A stretch of DNA of 64,000 nt, taken from the NCBI GenBank assembly GCA_963682025.1, contig OY821518.1:233575836-233639835 (forward strand). The letters are read 5' to 3'. This document shows positions 11,198 to 21,171 of this stretch, one piece after another. Below the pieces are notes generated by a model. The model saw only the letters and a list, made by a program, of their open reading frames with translations, ran no database searches and was not told the DNA's origin. Within the stretch, counting starts at the first letter, position 1; each line of letters opens with the position of its first letter. Made by a program: the position numbers and the translations under genes. This DNA is from Cordilura impudica. Lineage: Eukaryota; Arthropoda; Insecta; Diptera; Scathophagidae.

Positions 11198-12934
11198 TTA
11201 ATACGCTTTCCTGTATTTAGCTTGACGTGAATGTTCCGACGGGTCAAGGTTTCTGTACAAGCCCCATACGTATTCAGCAAGCATTACACTTTGGGATTTC
11301 CTTTTGAATCTTTCTTCCAATACCTTAATATCCTGATGAAACTTTTCAGCGTGTTCATCTGAAACCGCTCCAAGGTTTTCTTTAAAAAAATTGAGATGAG
11401 AGTGCAGAAAATGCAGCTTTAGTGACATCTTAACGCCAATATTGTTAAAACCGATTAGCATGCTTTCAATATTTTCTGCATAGTTTTGTGCTTTTGAGTT
11501 TCCAAGGAATTATGATATAACCAGCTGCATAAAGTCAAATGCTGTCTTTTGCATATCCGACAGATGACCATAAAATTCTTCATCTTGTAATAATTTTCTT
11601 ATATCGGGTCCAACGAGCATTCCTAGAAAAGGTAATTTACATTGAATGAAATAAATTATTTCTTAAAACCGTATGTTACCTTCTTTTAATTCCGCTGCAG
11701 ATAATCTGGGGAAAATTGTTTGAATGCGTTTGAAAGCATTTCCTTGTGTATTTAAGCTTTTAATAAAATTTTTCACCACGCCCAACTTAATATGCAGCGG
11801 TGGAAGTTTGACCTTATCTTTTGTGACAAGGGATTCATGGATTACATTTAAGTCACCAATAATATTTTCTTTACGTTCTTCGAAATATTTAATATGATAA
11901 TGGCTGCTGGTAGCACGTGAATCCCATTTACAAAGAAAGCACATATATTTTGTGTATCCTGTTTGCATTCCAGTCAACATTGCAATCATTTTGAAGTCTG
12001 CGCATACTTCCCATTTATATTTATAGTATTCAATTTTATTTAAGAGATTTGAAATATTTGCGTATGTTTCCTCCTTTTTTGTGGAATACGCAACCGGTAT
12101 TGATGGATGCTGATTTACATTGTGCAGTAAAACTGCTTTTAAGCTGTGTTTTGAACTATCTATAAATAGTCGGCAAGCGGAAGAGTCCAGTGGAAGCTTT
12201 AGATATTTTAGAACCTCTTCAATACTGCAACAGTATACAAGTTCTTCTGATTTTTTAAAATAACTTTCCAGATCGGCGTGTCTTTTTCTTGGAAATGTAA
12301 CTTTTACATCGGCTTTTATCAAATTCCTGTTTTTCAATCTGGAACATAATATTTCAGCTTTCTCTTTTGTTAGTCCTAAATCTCTTACAAGATCTTCAAA
12401 ATAAGCTTGGTCTACCAAATTAGGACATATGTTTAAACCATCAAGAGGCAAGTAACTTATATCTGATATGTTTTCAACCGCCGCTGTTATTTCTGTATTG
12501 GCGACTGTCATATTGGCCGAAAATGTGTGTGTAGGCGGTTGAGGCACCGGAACACCTTCACAGCGCACTTCTAGTAAAATGACATTATTTGTTGCTTCGT
12601 ATGTCATTGTCGCGTAGTGCCTTTGGCTTCTACCAAATTTGTAATTTACGCAGAAATAGCATGTATCTGATTTGTGATCTTCAGGTTCAATCCATGTAAT
12701 AGGCGCAGAAAATGGCAGCGCCTTAGTATCGCCTTTGTACCAGGTCAAAAGACCACTTTCGCAAGTAGCACATACGGTTTTTGGTATCCAAGCTTCAGAT
12801 AAAAATCGTATTCCAAAGAAAAGAAAATATGGTTCTTCAATTGTAGGCAATATCTTTCTTCTGCTTCGATGGTGCGTAAAATGTGCACAAATAAAACAAA
12901 ACCAATCTCTTAATTTGCAAACAGAATCCGCCAT
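11198..12934 (-). CDS. Spliced DDE-type transposase-like protein of a long-TIR element
   Basis: I read this as two exons, 12934-11680 and 11622-11198, joined across a 57-nt intron (donor GTAACA, acceptor TTTTCTAG). The join restores the family phrase KEGMLVGPDIRKLLQDEEF without a shift. One in-frame TAA at 11510-11512 interrupts the second exon; otherwise the frame is open to KYRKAY and stop. The N-terminus has CxxC pairs (CFIC near 13, CATC near 55, CYFC near 92), so it is a candidate zinc-binding region. Candidate acidic catalytic residues are D259 (LFIDSSK), D313 (CADFK) and the glutamate in SDEHAEKFHQDI of exon 2. I recall similar proteins from many arthropods and cnidarians as uncharacterised transposon proteins, but cannot name the superfamily. 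It sits centrally between the TIRs, as a transposase should. Confidence 0.7.
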
Positions 12935-13012
12935 GCTTATTTAAGCAGTGTTTGGCCCGGCCGAACTTGACGCCGTTTTTACCTGTTTTGTATATGTTGG
13001 TGTATAATTTTA

Positions 13013-13453
13013 CTAATTAAGCATAAAGAGCTTTATTTACAACAATGGTGTCGTTGGTGACCCCCACTGAAATTTTTCGCCAAACATTTTCGTAGAATAT
13101 TTTAATCCTTAAATGTCCTTTTTTAAAGGATATTTTTTGATTTTCTCGAAAAAAGGGTCAAATTGACCCATAAAGAGACCAGGTAGAGGGTTAATATCTT
13201 CCACAAAAATAATTCTCATACAATTCCACAATACAACTCTGACCATAAGAATTCTCTCAGACATTAACTTACAGCATTTTTTTCATAAAGTATAATGCTT
13301 CCTTCGACCAAAAAATGAAAACTTTGACCCACTGTAAAAAAAATACTCAGACGTGCTGGACCATAAGTTTGTTCTACAAAAATGATCTACTCAACATACG
13401 CTTGCAGAATTATAGGGTCGCTATTCTGTTCCAAAAATGCTGTTGGACAGTGT
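13013..13453. repeat. Right terminal inverted repeat
   Basis: Inverse partner of 10606-11043, ending TGTTGGACAGTGT. Confidence 0.8.
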
Positions 13454-13483
13454 AATTGTTAAGAATATTATATTCGGCACGGA

Positions 13484-14920
13484 TTGCCTAAAATCCACAA
13501 AACAGGGATCCCCCTGAGACCAATCATCTCCTCAACACAGGTACCTTGTTACCATCTTTCCAAATATATAGGACAAATTCTCAAACATATAATATCTAAA
13601 GATTATAACATTAAAAATTCTATAGAATTGAAAAATAACCTAAAAAATTTCAAAGTTGAAGATAGCGAGATATTGGTTTCATTTGATGTGGTTTCACTAT
13701 TCACCAATATTCCAGTGCATACTGCCATCAAAAATATTATGAAAAAATGGTACATAATTAAAAATTTTACAAAAATTCCTAGTTCCAAATTCATGGAGAT
13801 TCTTAATTTTTGCCTAACTGAAAATAATTATTTTATTTATAACAAAAAATTGTATAACCAAATCTTTGGTATGCCAATGGGCAACCCACTATCGCCCACA
13901 ATAGCCGATATAGTTCTCGATAGCTTACTTGACGACGTTATAATGGAATTAAAAGACAAAAACATCCACATCAAATACATAACTAAATATGTAGATGACA
14001 TCTTAGCCATTGTGAATAAAGAAGACCAAGATGATATATTGAACACTTTAAACAACCAACATCCAAAGATTAAATTCACTATTGAAATAGAAAAAGAAAA
14101 TACCATAACATATTTAGATACAAGATTACATAGATCCTCAAATAATATTAATTTTGACTGGTATGCCAAAGAAACAGCATCGGGGAGACTCATGAATTAT
14201 AATGCAACCCAACCAAAACATCAAATATTAAATACGGCAAAAAATCTCATTGAAAGAATTCTTAAAATTAGCGACCAACAATTCCACGTTAAAAACATTA
14301 ATAAAATACACCAGATATTAATGGAAAACAGTTTTCCCAATAACATCATAAGGTCTCTAATAGAAGAAATAAAACAGCGATTAAAAAATAACAACCAACG
14401 TGACAACACTGAAGAAAATAAGGATATAAAGTATTACAGTGTACAATACATCCCTGGCTTAACAGACAACAGAAACATGAGAAATACAATTAAAAACAAT
14501 AACATTAATTTTGCCTACAAACCCAACCAAACACTAAGCGCAATATTCACAAATGTCAAGGCACCTATAGAAAAACAACAAAAAAATAACGTAGTGTATG
14601 AAATAGCATGCAAGGGAAATGACAATCAGAAATGTGATTTAATATACATAGGAACAACAAAGAGAGCTTTAGCTACGAGAATGGGAGAACATCAACTAGA
14701 CATCGCCAAGAGGAGAGAAACAACAGCTTTGGCGCAACATATATTTAAAACAGGTCATATAGCTAATTTTGAAACGATTAGAATACTAGACAAGGAAAAT
14801 AGAGAAAGAAAGAGATATACAAAAGAAAGTTTGTATATACAACAAAATATAAAACGGACGATGAATTTGAAAGAAGATACCAGCAATATAAATGCAAGTT
14901 ACATTGTCGCTATTAGTTAA
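13484..14920 (+). pseudogene. Penelope-like RT with GIY-YIG endonuclease
   Basis: The product would reverse-transcribe its RNA and nick target DNA with its own endonuclease. The RT motifs are PKIHKTGIPLRPIIS at the start of the remaining frame, FDVVSLFTNIP near residue 67, GMPMGNPLSP near 129 and YVDD at 169-172. The C-terminal GIY-YIG domain is visible as VVYEIAC, then LIYIGTTKRALATRMGEHQ, then TALAQHIFKTGH. The 478-residue frame is uninterrupted, so the copy is fairly young. However, it starts at a TTG codon inside the conserved GLPKIHK motif. The open frame extends upstream only to a TAA at 13460-13462, so the N-terminal domain is gone and the copy cannot be complete. Confidence 0.88.
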
Positions 14921-15105
14921 ACTGTGTTATTAAATTAATATGTGTTTGAATGTTAAGATGTTGTTTTTATGTTTTACGTTTTGTGTGAAATATATTTTTA
15001 TTATGTTTTAAATTTAAACAATTCAATTGTAAGTTTATGACACATACTATATGGTGTAAGGAAGTGTATTAATATGTTTTTTATATCTTCAAATAAATAG
15101 ACAAA

Positions 15106-15145
15106 CCCCAGAAGAAGTCGACAAATAATCGACGAAACGTCGGGA
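15106..15145 (+). ncRNA. Candidate hammerhead-ribozyme-like motif of the Penelope-like element
   Basis: CAGAAGA (15109-15115) is followed by a stem GTCGA/TCGAC (15117-15121 and 15129-15133), a 7-nt loop and GAAAC-GTC (15134-15141). This matches the hammerhead core order CUGANGA, stem II, GAAAC, with one departure: A replaces U at core position 4. Hammerhead motifs are known from the terminal repeats of Penelope-like elements, and this one lies in the element's 3' non-coding part. The core substitution would be expected to impair cleavage. Confidence 0.45.
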
Positions 15146-15186
15146 CCAAAATTGTAAATCAAATTTGTTTTTATTTACATAAAAAA

Positions 15187-15975
15187 TTCAGGCCACATTA
15201 GCTTATTAAAGATAACATTAAAACGATGAATGGAGTATTTTTCCAAAAATACAAGAGAACCAAAAATTTTATACTTTTTATAATACTTGTTCTTAAAATT
15301 TTTTAATCTTGATAGTTGTTTTGAGTTCCAAGGCGGGCCAGTTCGTTTGTAGACAGAACGCTTTGGGATGCATTCATCCATAAAATAAGATATAGTTCTA
15401 TAAAGACCTCCACCATTAAATCAATAGAAGTATGGCACAACAAATCATTCCAGTTAGTGTTAGAAATTAGATCAATCAATTTGCTTTAGTTGGTTTGTTT
15501 AAAACAAAAAACTTTATCTTTATTAATACGAATATTGGATCCACCAAAAGTAGGCCAAAAACAGCTAATTTCAATAGTTGGATGAAAGCGATCTTCCGGC
15601 AAGGTGATAGGATCAGAGCGAGTTATTATACAATCTTCTGAATTTTTTGTAAATACCAGATCTAGCAGTTTACCGTATTCATTAAATACGCCATTCATCT
15701 GGTAAAGACTAAAATCAACTATCTCATTCAATATTAAATTATCACAGTTATTAGATTTAATTGGAATAAAATCCGGAGCATCAGGCGAATTTTTTCCATA
15801 TTATAGATGGTAAATTAAAATCTCCAACAACAAAAATTAAATCCTCAGGTTTAGCACGTTGAGCAACTGATTTGATGGCCTGAACGTGTTCAAGGTATAC
15901 TTCTTCGGGAGAATTAGGAGGTATATACGAACAGGTTATGAAAATGATTTTATAATTAAGCTTTACCATTTCACT
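15187..15975 (-). pseudogene. Jockey-like LINE endonuclease part (copy 1)
   Basis: Minus-strand fragments in order: ITCSYIPPNSPEEVYLEHV and VVGDFNLPSIIW (AP-endonuclease domain, which nicks target DNA), then LYQMNGVFNEYGKLLDLVF and DPITLPEDRFHPTIEI, then RTGPPWNSKQLSRLKNFKN (linker before RT). Several stops and frameshifts separate the pieces (15781-15969, 15486-15731, 15175-15381). The coding similarity to copy 2 begins at VKLNYK (about 15969). The part upstream of that is missing, so this copy is 5'-truncated. It continues in the RT part at 10605 once the nested insertion is removed. Confidence 0.75.
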
Positions 15976-15984
15976 GACAACTCA

Positions 15985-17020
15985 ATATTTGGAGAAGATT
16001 CAGATTGAATGTGATCATGTTAATATACCTAAAAAAAACTGGAGGTGAAGTATTAATCGCAGTGTCAGTAAAATTTCCTTCTGAGCAAATTATAGACTCT
16101 TCCACATCTGATATTGAAATTGTTGCGATAAAAATCAAATTAAGAAGCAAATCATTATACATCTCATGTTCGTATATTCCTTCTAGTTCCAGTGAGGATA
16201 TTTACATTAAACATATGTCTGCTATGAAAAAATCATTCCTGAATTCTAAAACATCTGATTTAGTTATCTTTTTCGGCGATTTCAACTTACCATCTACATA
16301 TTTCGTGGTCAAATTCTTATAACACCAATTATTTGGTTCCTGTTGTTATGAATGGATGTGTAAATGAATTCATCGAATCGTTATTTGATTATTGTCTCTT
16401 CCAAGTAAATCATATTCTCAACGCGTATGGAACACTTTTGGATTTAATTTGTATTAATAAAATATTTGAAGTATCGCTGCATCCATCTAATCCAATTACT
16501 TTATCTGAAGACCATTCTCATCCTACAGTAAATTTACTTATTTTGCTTCCATCCAATTTGCCAATTGAGGATCCTGTGCATAGTCAGAAGGAAAATGTTT
16601 ATTGCTTTTCGAAAACTGATTATCCAAAATTGAATGCTCTACTATCCGATATTGGCTGGAATGATATCCTTTCATCTATTGATTATGATGAGATGATCAC
16701 AAGCTTTTACAACACGTTGAACGCATGTATATCTGTAACGGTTCCAATGATTTCAACCCGTAAAAAGATGGGTCCACCATGGAATAATAGATATTTGGCT
16801 AAATTTAAAAATAGAAAGAATACAGTGTATAAGAAATTCAAAAAGTCTGGTTCCCCCTCTGATTTTACCAGGTATTTAATTGCTAGTTCAGAATACAATA
16901 TTGAAAACAAAAGGGCTTACAATGACTACTTAACTCGTATTAGACATAATCCAAAATCATTTTACAATTTTGTTAATTCTAAACGTCGATCACGTGAATA
17001 CCCTAATATCCCCCCATATG
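15985..17020 (+). pseudogene. Jockey-like LINE endonuclease and linker (copy 2)
   Basis: This plus-strand copy of the same family shows the endonuclease region LKKTGGEVLIAVSVKF, ISCSYIPSSSSEDIYIKH and IFFGDFNLPST. After a frame change near 16320, it continues with LFQVNHILNAYGTLLDLIC, SEDHSHPTVNLL, KKMGPPWNNRYLAKFKN and HNPKSFYNFVNSKRRS. Coding similarity ends near 17010, before the RT core, where a fly repeat begins. It lies head-to-head with copy 1. It extends about 45 residues further toward the N-terminus than copy 1, which makes it useful for aligning the junction of the nested insertion. Confidence 0.72.
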
Positions 17021-17306
17021 AAGTTGATTCCCGATCTTCACTTAAATCTATTAAAAAAAAAAAATGTTGCACAGATTTTTCTCAAGTTTGGTGTGTATAT
17101 GTTTTTACAAAAATTGGTGACTTTACCAAATATGGTCAATATTGGTCCATTTTTCGACCTAGTCGCCGCATAAATATAGCATCCGATATGAACTTTCTAA
17201 CTTTAATAGCAATGCCACTCAAATTTCGATTATGCTTATTTTCTATATCTAACTTGTTGGACCTTACAGCTTGTCGGTCTAATGCGACGATAATTTTATA
17301 ACTTGT
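17020..17306 (+). repeat. Fly repeat (TATACCC...CCGTCC family), 3' part
   Basis: Starts CCCGATCTTCACTTAAATCT and ends near ATAATTTTATAACTTGTT. It matches the second half of the fuller copy at 42853-43646, including ATAGCATCCGATATGAACTT. It replaces the 3' part of Jockey copy 2. The open frame through it is a fusion artefact. Confidence 0.7.
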
Positions 17307-17835
17307 TAAATTAATTTTTAAGTTTATGATCCAATTTCTTGGTACTGACCGTTCAAGTCGTCAAAAATATATTTTGTTAAAAGTTTCCATTGTATTATCG
17401 CTCAGTGAAAAGGATAGAATAATAATCTAACCCATAAAAACAAAGTTTTTATTAAAACTCTTTCTTTCCTTATGCATATGAGTTTTAAATATCTCCGTGA
17501 CTGTGCGTGACTATGTGTGACTATCCTAAAATTAATCTTTGACCAGAACAAGTCTATGGACAAAATTTCAGATCCATCGGATGAGGGGAAGTGGGGTTTT
17601 AATCTCTCCGTGACTGTGCGCGACTATGTCAAAGTTAATCTTTTTTCAACAAGTTTGAGATCGATCGGATGAGGGGAAATGACATTTAGATCACTCCGTG
17701 ACTGTGCATGACCATGCGTGACTGCGCGTGACTACCCCAAAATTAATCTGTAGTCACAACAAGACTATGAGCCAAGTTTCAAATCAATTAGATAAGGGGG
17801 AATGGGGTCCACCCATGGCAGACAGACAGAGAGTA
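17307..17835 (+). repeat. Diverged tandem repeat, ~100-bp period
   Basis: The phrase CTCCGTGACTGTGCGTGACT, followed by AAATTAATC and GATCGGATGAGGGGAA-like text, recurs three times, near 17490, 17610 and 17690. It ends with CAGACAGACAG near 17820. It is related in style to the repeat at 480-690 (phrase AAAATTTCAGATC). Confidence 0.6.
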
Positions 17836-18890
17836 TGAGTTATGTAGCATATAACGATGTATTTAAAAATGGTCGATGTCAAAATGGGATGACTATTGAA
17901 GTTGGGCACGCACAAACTCCAGCCTTATTGCTCGTCGATAGGGGGGTGGGGGGTGGGGGTTGAAAATAAAAACTTCGCCATACCCAATACCACAATTCTG
18001 CATTATAAATATTTTAAATGCGTGCGTTAACAGAACTCTATTTTGACAGAATAGCAAAGATAGAAGTAAATAGAAAGTTCTAAAGAAAGGAGCAGTAGTT
18101 AGAAGAAAAATGCCCATATTAACAGAATTGCCCATATTAACAAAACGCCGTATCACGGTGTAGTTGTACCGGTATACAGCCCTCCCATTCCTGATCATGA
18201 AAAAAATTAAATCCAAAAAAAATATCTTAATAATCATGATCCCTGTCCTTACACAACCACCTTATAACCTTAGTTTTTAATCAAACAGGATATTTTTAAT
18301 TTAGCACTGATCCATTGTGGCTTTATTACAATTCAGAAATTCATTTAATAATAGCATTATAGTTACGATGAAATGAATTTAAGGTTATCTTAGAACAAAA
18401 ATTCATTAATGCGTATCAAAAAAAAAATTAAATATTGTTATATAAAAAAAAATTATGATATAATAAACTGATAATAAATAAACAATCAAATAAATAATTT
18501 AGCAAAAATTCTTTTCTAAAACTATATGTTTTTCGAAGCTCAAAGAAAAAGAAACCTTACAATTTCCATATTTTCAATAACCAGTTAAAGATTGGTAATA
18601 AGAATATAATTTGTTTAAGTTTTCATTAAATAAAAAAAAATCTTATAAACAAGGAGTAATTCGTTACGAGTTACACTTGCCTCAATTTATGGTTTTTGTT
18701 AAATGAATATATGAAAATTTTAGATAACATTGGACCAAAAATAAATTCAGCTGGTCACCTCTTACTAATAAATATTTGAACTCATTTGAACTCTAGTTTG
18801 AAAATTTAATTTTATAAGAATTTAGAAATGTAAACAAAGATAAAAAAAACTTAAGAAGAAGAATATTAATATAAAAGAAAAGACCACTTA
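17836..18890. other. Unassigned stretch with a G-rich tract
   Basis: No gene was recognised. At 17941-17960 there are three adjacent G-runs of 5-6 separated by single T, a candidate G-quadruplex. An 18-bp phrase (GCCCATATTAACA...) is directly repeated near 18110-18145. Downstream sequence is AT-rich. Confidence 0.4.
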
Positions 18891-18891
18891 C

Positions 18892-18948
18892 ATTGCTGAA
18901 TGATGAAGCTGCTCCTCCGCCGAAAGTACTCTCGATGCAGTTTGTAAG
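18892..18948 (-). CDS. Candidate 57-bp internal host exon
   Basis: On the minus strand, CATCAATTACAG is followed by 57 bp and then GTAAGTGG, giving a consensus acceptor and a strong donor. The 57 bp are 19 open codons, reading LTNCIESTFGGGAASSFSN in phase 0. GC content is clearly higher than in the AT-rich flanks. I do not recognise the protein. No second exon was found within several kilobases, so this would be a small exon between long introns. The upstream polypyrimidine tract is weak. Alternatives are a transposon exon or a chance pairing of signals. Confidence 0.4.
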
Positions 18949-20340
18949 CTGTAATTGATGTTGTGGGTTTTTTTTTCGTTTAGAGACAAATTAATATCTC
19001 TTACTCAAGAGAGATGTTGCGAACAAAAGGTTGTCAACATGTCTGTATATTATGAAATTATGTATATGGTTTTGCCAAAATACTTTGAGACACTTTTGAG
19101 AAGAAAAAAAAATTTACAAAATTAAAATAAATTTCTTTTTCTTTGTTTTGTTTTAAGAAAAAATATAGTTATTAACTGGGTTCATATTCGTACGAAAAAA
19201 AAACACTAACAAATTATAAATTTTACACATCGGCAACTGTTAATTAGCAGTATTGATCTTGAATTGATTTAATACAACATGTAAATTCGTATCAAATATT
19301 TATATGCGTTGCAATGCGTAAAATAGATTTTGTTGTTTCCTTTTCTTTTTTTTTTTTTTTTTTTTTTTGTTTTAGTGAGACATGCAAAATATGAACTCAT
19401 TTAATAACTAAAAATATGAACAACGGGTTTTTTTTTTCTTTTGCAAATTGAATATTGATTAACACTAGTAAAACCTGCACATGTAATAATTACGTAATTG
19501 GATTAAGAGTTATACTATTTCAATTAAAATATTTAAATATAATTAATGGTTTAGATCACAATTTTCGTTTCCAATCTAATCTTTATAAAGACCCGTATTT
19601 TTGGTTTGTTAAAAAGGAAAAAAATATCACAAATGACTTCATATTTAATTTTGGTGTTAAATTCTTTTCACTTTTTTTTTCTTTTTTTTTTTTTGTTTTG
19701 TTTGTTCAACTAGCTTATTATTTTCTTTCTTATTAGGTTTTGTACTATTTAATAATTTAAGTAGTAAAATTAGTTTATTCTAGTAACACCGTTTTTTTAC
19801 AATTTAAGGTTACTTCCACAACCGACAGTTTTTTTTGAAAGCGCTAAATCACTTGCATGTATTTTAACTACTGTTGATCTCTAATATACAAGGGAGTGAT
19901 CATAACTAAACCCATATAGGGAGAAAATATAGGTTTTTTTGTTGATGTTGTTGATGTAAGAGTTTTGCTCTGCTATTCTGATTTTATTATGTACAAGGTG
20001 CCAAATCTGTTTAAAGCAAATTTTTAATAAGAAATGGTATACAAAAAGAGTAATTAATTTAATATTACCATTTAGAGTTGGCATCAAGGGGTAGATATGT
20101 ATTGTAATGGACCCCAATGCGACTTGAATTCCAGTAATATTTATATTTTAAAGCTTTTTCAGTCTGATGGCTATACAACATATTTGGTACATAAATTGGG
20201 ATAAAAGTTTTAACTCAATGAGTCGAACATAACTTACTTTTGAAATTGTCTTCTTTTTTTTTATAAAAAAAGCAAACTTTTATTAGGGCCAATTGGCCGA
20301 AATGTAATGTGGTGTAAGGTACCACAGTTGAAAAAAAAAA
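18949..20340. other. AT-rich non-coding stretch
   Basis: Long T-runs (near 19345, 19430, 19672) and no recognised gene. If the candidate exon at 18892-18948 is real, this is intron sequence of a minus-strand gene. It ends at the A-run preceding the first 21-bp-array element. Confidence 0.4.
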
Positions 20341-20437
20341 ATCATGTGAGTCCGATCACAAGGGAGATGTGTAAACATCTAATAATTAAAGAAAACATCA
20401 ACATCATATTTTCCAGTGCATAAAAAATAAGTCGATT

Positions 20438-21135
20438 ATGCTGTTTTTTGAAATTCAATTGATGTTTTCTGAAATGCAAATCATGTTTTCTGAAATTCTA
20501 TTGATGTTTTCTGAAATTCAATTGATGTTTTCTGAAACTCGAATGATGTTTTCTGAAATTATATTGATGTTTTCTGAAATTCTATTTATGTTTTCTGAAA
20601 TTCAAAAGATATTTTCTGAAACTCGAATGATGTTTTCTGAAATTATATTGATGTTTTCTGAAATTCTATTTATGTTTTCTGAAATTCAAATGATGTTTTC
20701 TGAAATTATTTTGATGGTTTCTGAAATACAATTGATGTTTTCTAAAGTTCTATTTATGTTTTCTGAAATTCAAATGATGTTTTCTGAAATACAATTGATG
20801 TTTTCTAAAATTATATTGATGTTTTCTGAAATTGAATTGATGTTTTCTGAAATTTTATTGATGTTTTCTGAAATTCAATTGATGTTTTCTGCAACCCGAA
20901 TGATGTTTTCTGAAATTATATTGATGTTTTCTGAAATTCAATTGATGTTTTCTGAAACTCGAATGATGTTTTTTGAAATTATATTGATGTTTTCTGAAAT
21001 TATATTGATGTTTTCTGAAATTCAATTGATGTTTTCTGAAACTCGAATGATGTTTTCTGAAATTATATTAATGCTTTCTGAAATACAATTGATGCTTTCT
21101 GAAACACAATTGATGTTTTTTGAAAGACAATTGGA
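20438..21135 (+). repeat. 21-bp minisatellite array (~33 units)
   Basis: The unit is 21 bp with an almost invariant core TTTTCTGAAAT and a variable part drawn from a few words (CAATTG, TATATTG, CTATTT, CAAATG, CTCGAATG). Unit phase is kept throughout. Confidence 0.95.
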
Positions 21136-21145
21136 AAATGTTTAG
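20438..21145 (+). CDS. Array ORF: heptad-repeat frame from flank ATG to flank stop
   Basis: This 235-residue frame starts in the unique left flank (MLFFEIQL), runs through about 33 heptads of consensus MFSEI-x-x, and ends in the unique right flank with FFERQLENV and stop. The other bounded copies keep the same ATG context (ATGCTGTTTTC) and a QLENV or QLENI ending, but their arrays contain frameshifts or stops. Because 21 bp is a multiple of three, a long open frame arises without selection, and reverse-strand frames are also open. I therefore doubt that it is translated. If it were, the product would be a hydrophobic heptad-repeat protein without a recognisable domain. Confidence 0.2.
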   Translation: MLFFEIQLMFSEMQIMFSEILLMFSEIQLMFSETRMMFSEIILMFSEILFMFSEIQKIFSETRMMFSEIILMFSEILFMFSEIQMMFSEIILMVSEIQLMFSKVLFMFSEIQMMFSEIQLMFSKIILMFSEIELMFSEILLMFSEIQLMFSATRMMFSEIILMFSEIQLMFSETRMMFFEIILMFSEIILMFSEIQLMFSETRMMFSEIILMLSEIQLMLSETQLMFFERQLENV

Positions 21146-21171
21146 AAAAGAACATATCATAATTTTTTCAC

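Larger units (their letters stand above)
10606..13453 (-). mobile_element. DNA transposon with ~440-bp terminal inverted repeats
   Basis: The ends ACACTGTCCAACA (10606-10618) and TGTTGGACAGTGT (13441-13453) are exact inverses. Similarity continues inward for about 440 bp on each side, through GGGTCAAATTGACCC-type text and AATAAAGCTCTTTA. The interior encodes one spliced transposase-like protein on the minus strand. The left flank is Jockey-like LINE sequence. The right flank is a truncated Penelope-like element. No clear target-site duplication is visible, which would fit deletion or later rearrangement at one end. Confidence 0.8.
13454..15186 (+). mobile_element. Penelope-like retroelement, 5'-truncated
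   Basis: A reverse transcriptase plus GIY-YIG endonuclease ORF is followed by about 260 bp of 3' sequence that contains a hammerhead-like motif. Upstream coding stops at 13454, exactly at the end of the long-TIR DNA transposon, so the N-terminal region of the usual protein is missing. The 3' boundary is near 15186, where minus-strand LINE coding sequence resumes. Confidence 0.8.
8693..15980 (-). mobile_element. Jockey-like non-LTR retrotransposon, split by nested insertions
   Basis: Read on the minus strand, an endonuclease part (15187-15975) is followed, after a 4.6-kb insertion, by a reverse-transcriptase part (8769-10605) and an AT-rich 3' tail with repeated TAAATAA near 8693-8730. The two coding parts join seamlessly when aligned with the second copy at 15985-17020: the first ends ...FNKL and the second starts CKNYLSKM, matching ENKRAYNDYLTRI in the other copy. 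The 5' end is missing. Confidence 0.75.

Noticed and set aside
13603..14409. Minus-strand ORFs opposite the Penelope-like gene
   Set aside because: They are shadows of the coding strand, with no domain of their own.
16333..17301. 322-residue ORF as one gene
   Set aside because: It is a fusion: the first part is LINE linker sequence, and from about 17020 it reads through the unrelated fly repeat.
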